64,000 bases of DNA, taken from NCBI GenBank assembly GCA_023053575.1, contig JAKZAP010000021.1:20274212-20338211 (forward strand), written 5' to 3'. A model generated the notes under the pieces. That model saw nothing but the letters and a program-made list of their open reading frames with translations. It did no database searches and was not told the DNA's origin. This document shows, in pieces, positions 63,632 to 64,000 of the stretch; position 1 is the first letter of the stretch; the number at the start of each line of letters is the position of its first letter. A program made the position numbers and the translations under genes. Source of the stretch: Branchinecta lynchi. Its lineage: Eukaryota > Arthropoda > Branchiopoda > Anostraca > Branchinectidae.

Positions 63632-63753
63632 AATCTGTGGCTGGACACTGGGACCAGAAAGTTCGTCCATCGATCCAAATGTCGCTTAAAGCTGCGATAT
63701 CTAGTGATTTGCAGTCGAACGAACTGGAGCCAAAGGAGAGAAGTCAAATATGA

Positions 63754-63784
63754 ATGAATTAGTGTGACAAATCACACTTTGAAA
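63754..63784 (+). other. Short hairpin in the 3' region of the Kazal gene
   Basis: AGTGTGA, CAAA, TCACACT form a 7-bp stem, with TGAA on both sides and AA in the loop. It lies about 120 bases after the final TAA. It superficially recalls a SECIS core but the stem and loop are shorter than in known SECIS elements. Confidence 0.25.
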
Positions 63785-64000
63785 CTTTTCCAAGACCGTA
63801 GTGTTGCGATTTATATTTATAGTGTTCTCGGTGGACGTATGGATAAGCAGCTTGCTTGTAAGCTTCTTATGCGATATTGCATATACCATAATATGTTGTT
63901 CGTAGCTGTGGTGCTAAAGGGATTAGTTAGCTGAGGTTTCATTTCGGCTATTCTTTTTTTCAAATTCTTACTTTGAGTGACAGCCTGGAAGAGCACAGAA

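Larger units (their letters stand above)
62005..62905 (+). mobile_element. Possible PIF/Harbinger remnant around a MADF fragment
   Basis: AAGACCCCTTTCACACTGG at the left and TTGGTGTGAAAGGCCTAAGT at the right are inverted over CCTTTCACAC with flanking TTAAG/CTAAG text. The enclosed coding fragment is MADF-like, the kind of DNA-binding protein carried by PIF/Harbinger elements. The transposase was not found. Association is inference. Confidence 0.4.

Noticed and set aside
63754..63784. Hairpin with TGAA on both sides and AA in the loop as a SECIS element
   Set aside because: Stem of seven pairs with a four-base loop is shorter than known SECIS forms, and the flanking T-T positions do not pair. 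Listed only as a hairpin; SECIS prediction software would decide.

Overview
The window is intronic and intergenic DNA of a metazoan, most likely an invertebrate. The evidence is long GT-AG introns, extracellular multi-Kazal and SLC26 coding exons, universal-code reading frames, and a dense mixed load of LTR, non-LTR, SINE, foldback and TIR elements. I cannot name the phylum from sequence alone.

Host genes, both on + strand and head to tail. (1) 1369-3127: the last three exons of an SLC26-type anion transporter (SLC26A11-like STAS domain). (2) 8496-63631: one gene of about 55 kb encoding a signal peptide and nine Kazal serine-protease-inhibitor domains. Its nine exons are 8496-8544, 14023-14148, 20509-20818, 22977-23120, 24849-25010, 46387-46557, 48838-48969, 54839-55015 and 63391-63631. 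All splice phases agree. The sum to the final TAA is 504 codons, with one in-frame TGA at 63455-63457. That TGA falls exactly where the first cysteine of the ninth Kazal domain should be, and the partner cysteine of that disulfide reads TGG.

Most other sequence lies in the introns of the Kazal gene. Intron 5 (25011-46386, 21 kb) holds a decayed LINE fragment (25195-26085). This is interrupted by an intact Ty3/Gypsy element (26086-33527) with apparently identical 446-bp LTRs, 4-bp CTAG target duplication, gag, a T TTA AAC slippery site and full pol. Next comes a 6.7-kb LTR element (36446-43177) on the minus strand with identical 261-bp LTRs and 5-bp TTGCG duplication but no recognisable coding capacity. 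Its primer-binding site is present as three tandem copies. A second decayed LINE lies at 44205-46196. Intron 7 carries a nearly full-length minus-strand LINE (about 50840-54790) ending close to the acceptor of exon 8. Intron 8 carries TIR elements, including a hAT MITE with 8-bp target duplication that splits a MADF-domain fragment.

Recurrent dispersed families inside the window include: foldback elements with a GGCCCTTCTTGGCAAGG arm (six copies); a MITE family with TTAAAGGACC ends (four copies); a ~440-bp tandem repeat with G-runs that recurs inverted at the window start; a 136-bp tandem repeat; palindromic GTGGTATCAGATACCAC clusters; and tRNA-derived SINE heads. No CRISPR, rRNA or convincing functional tRNA gene is present.
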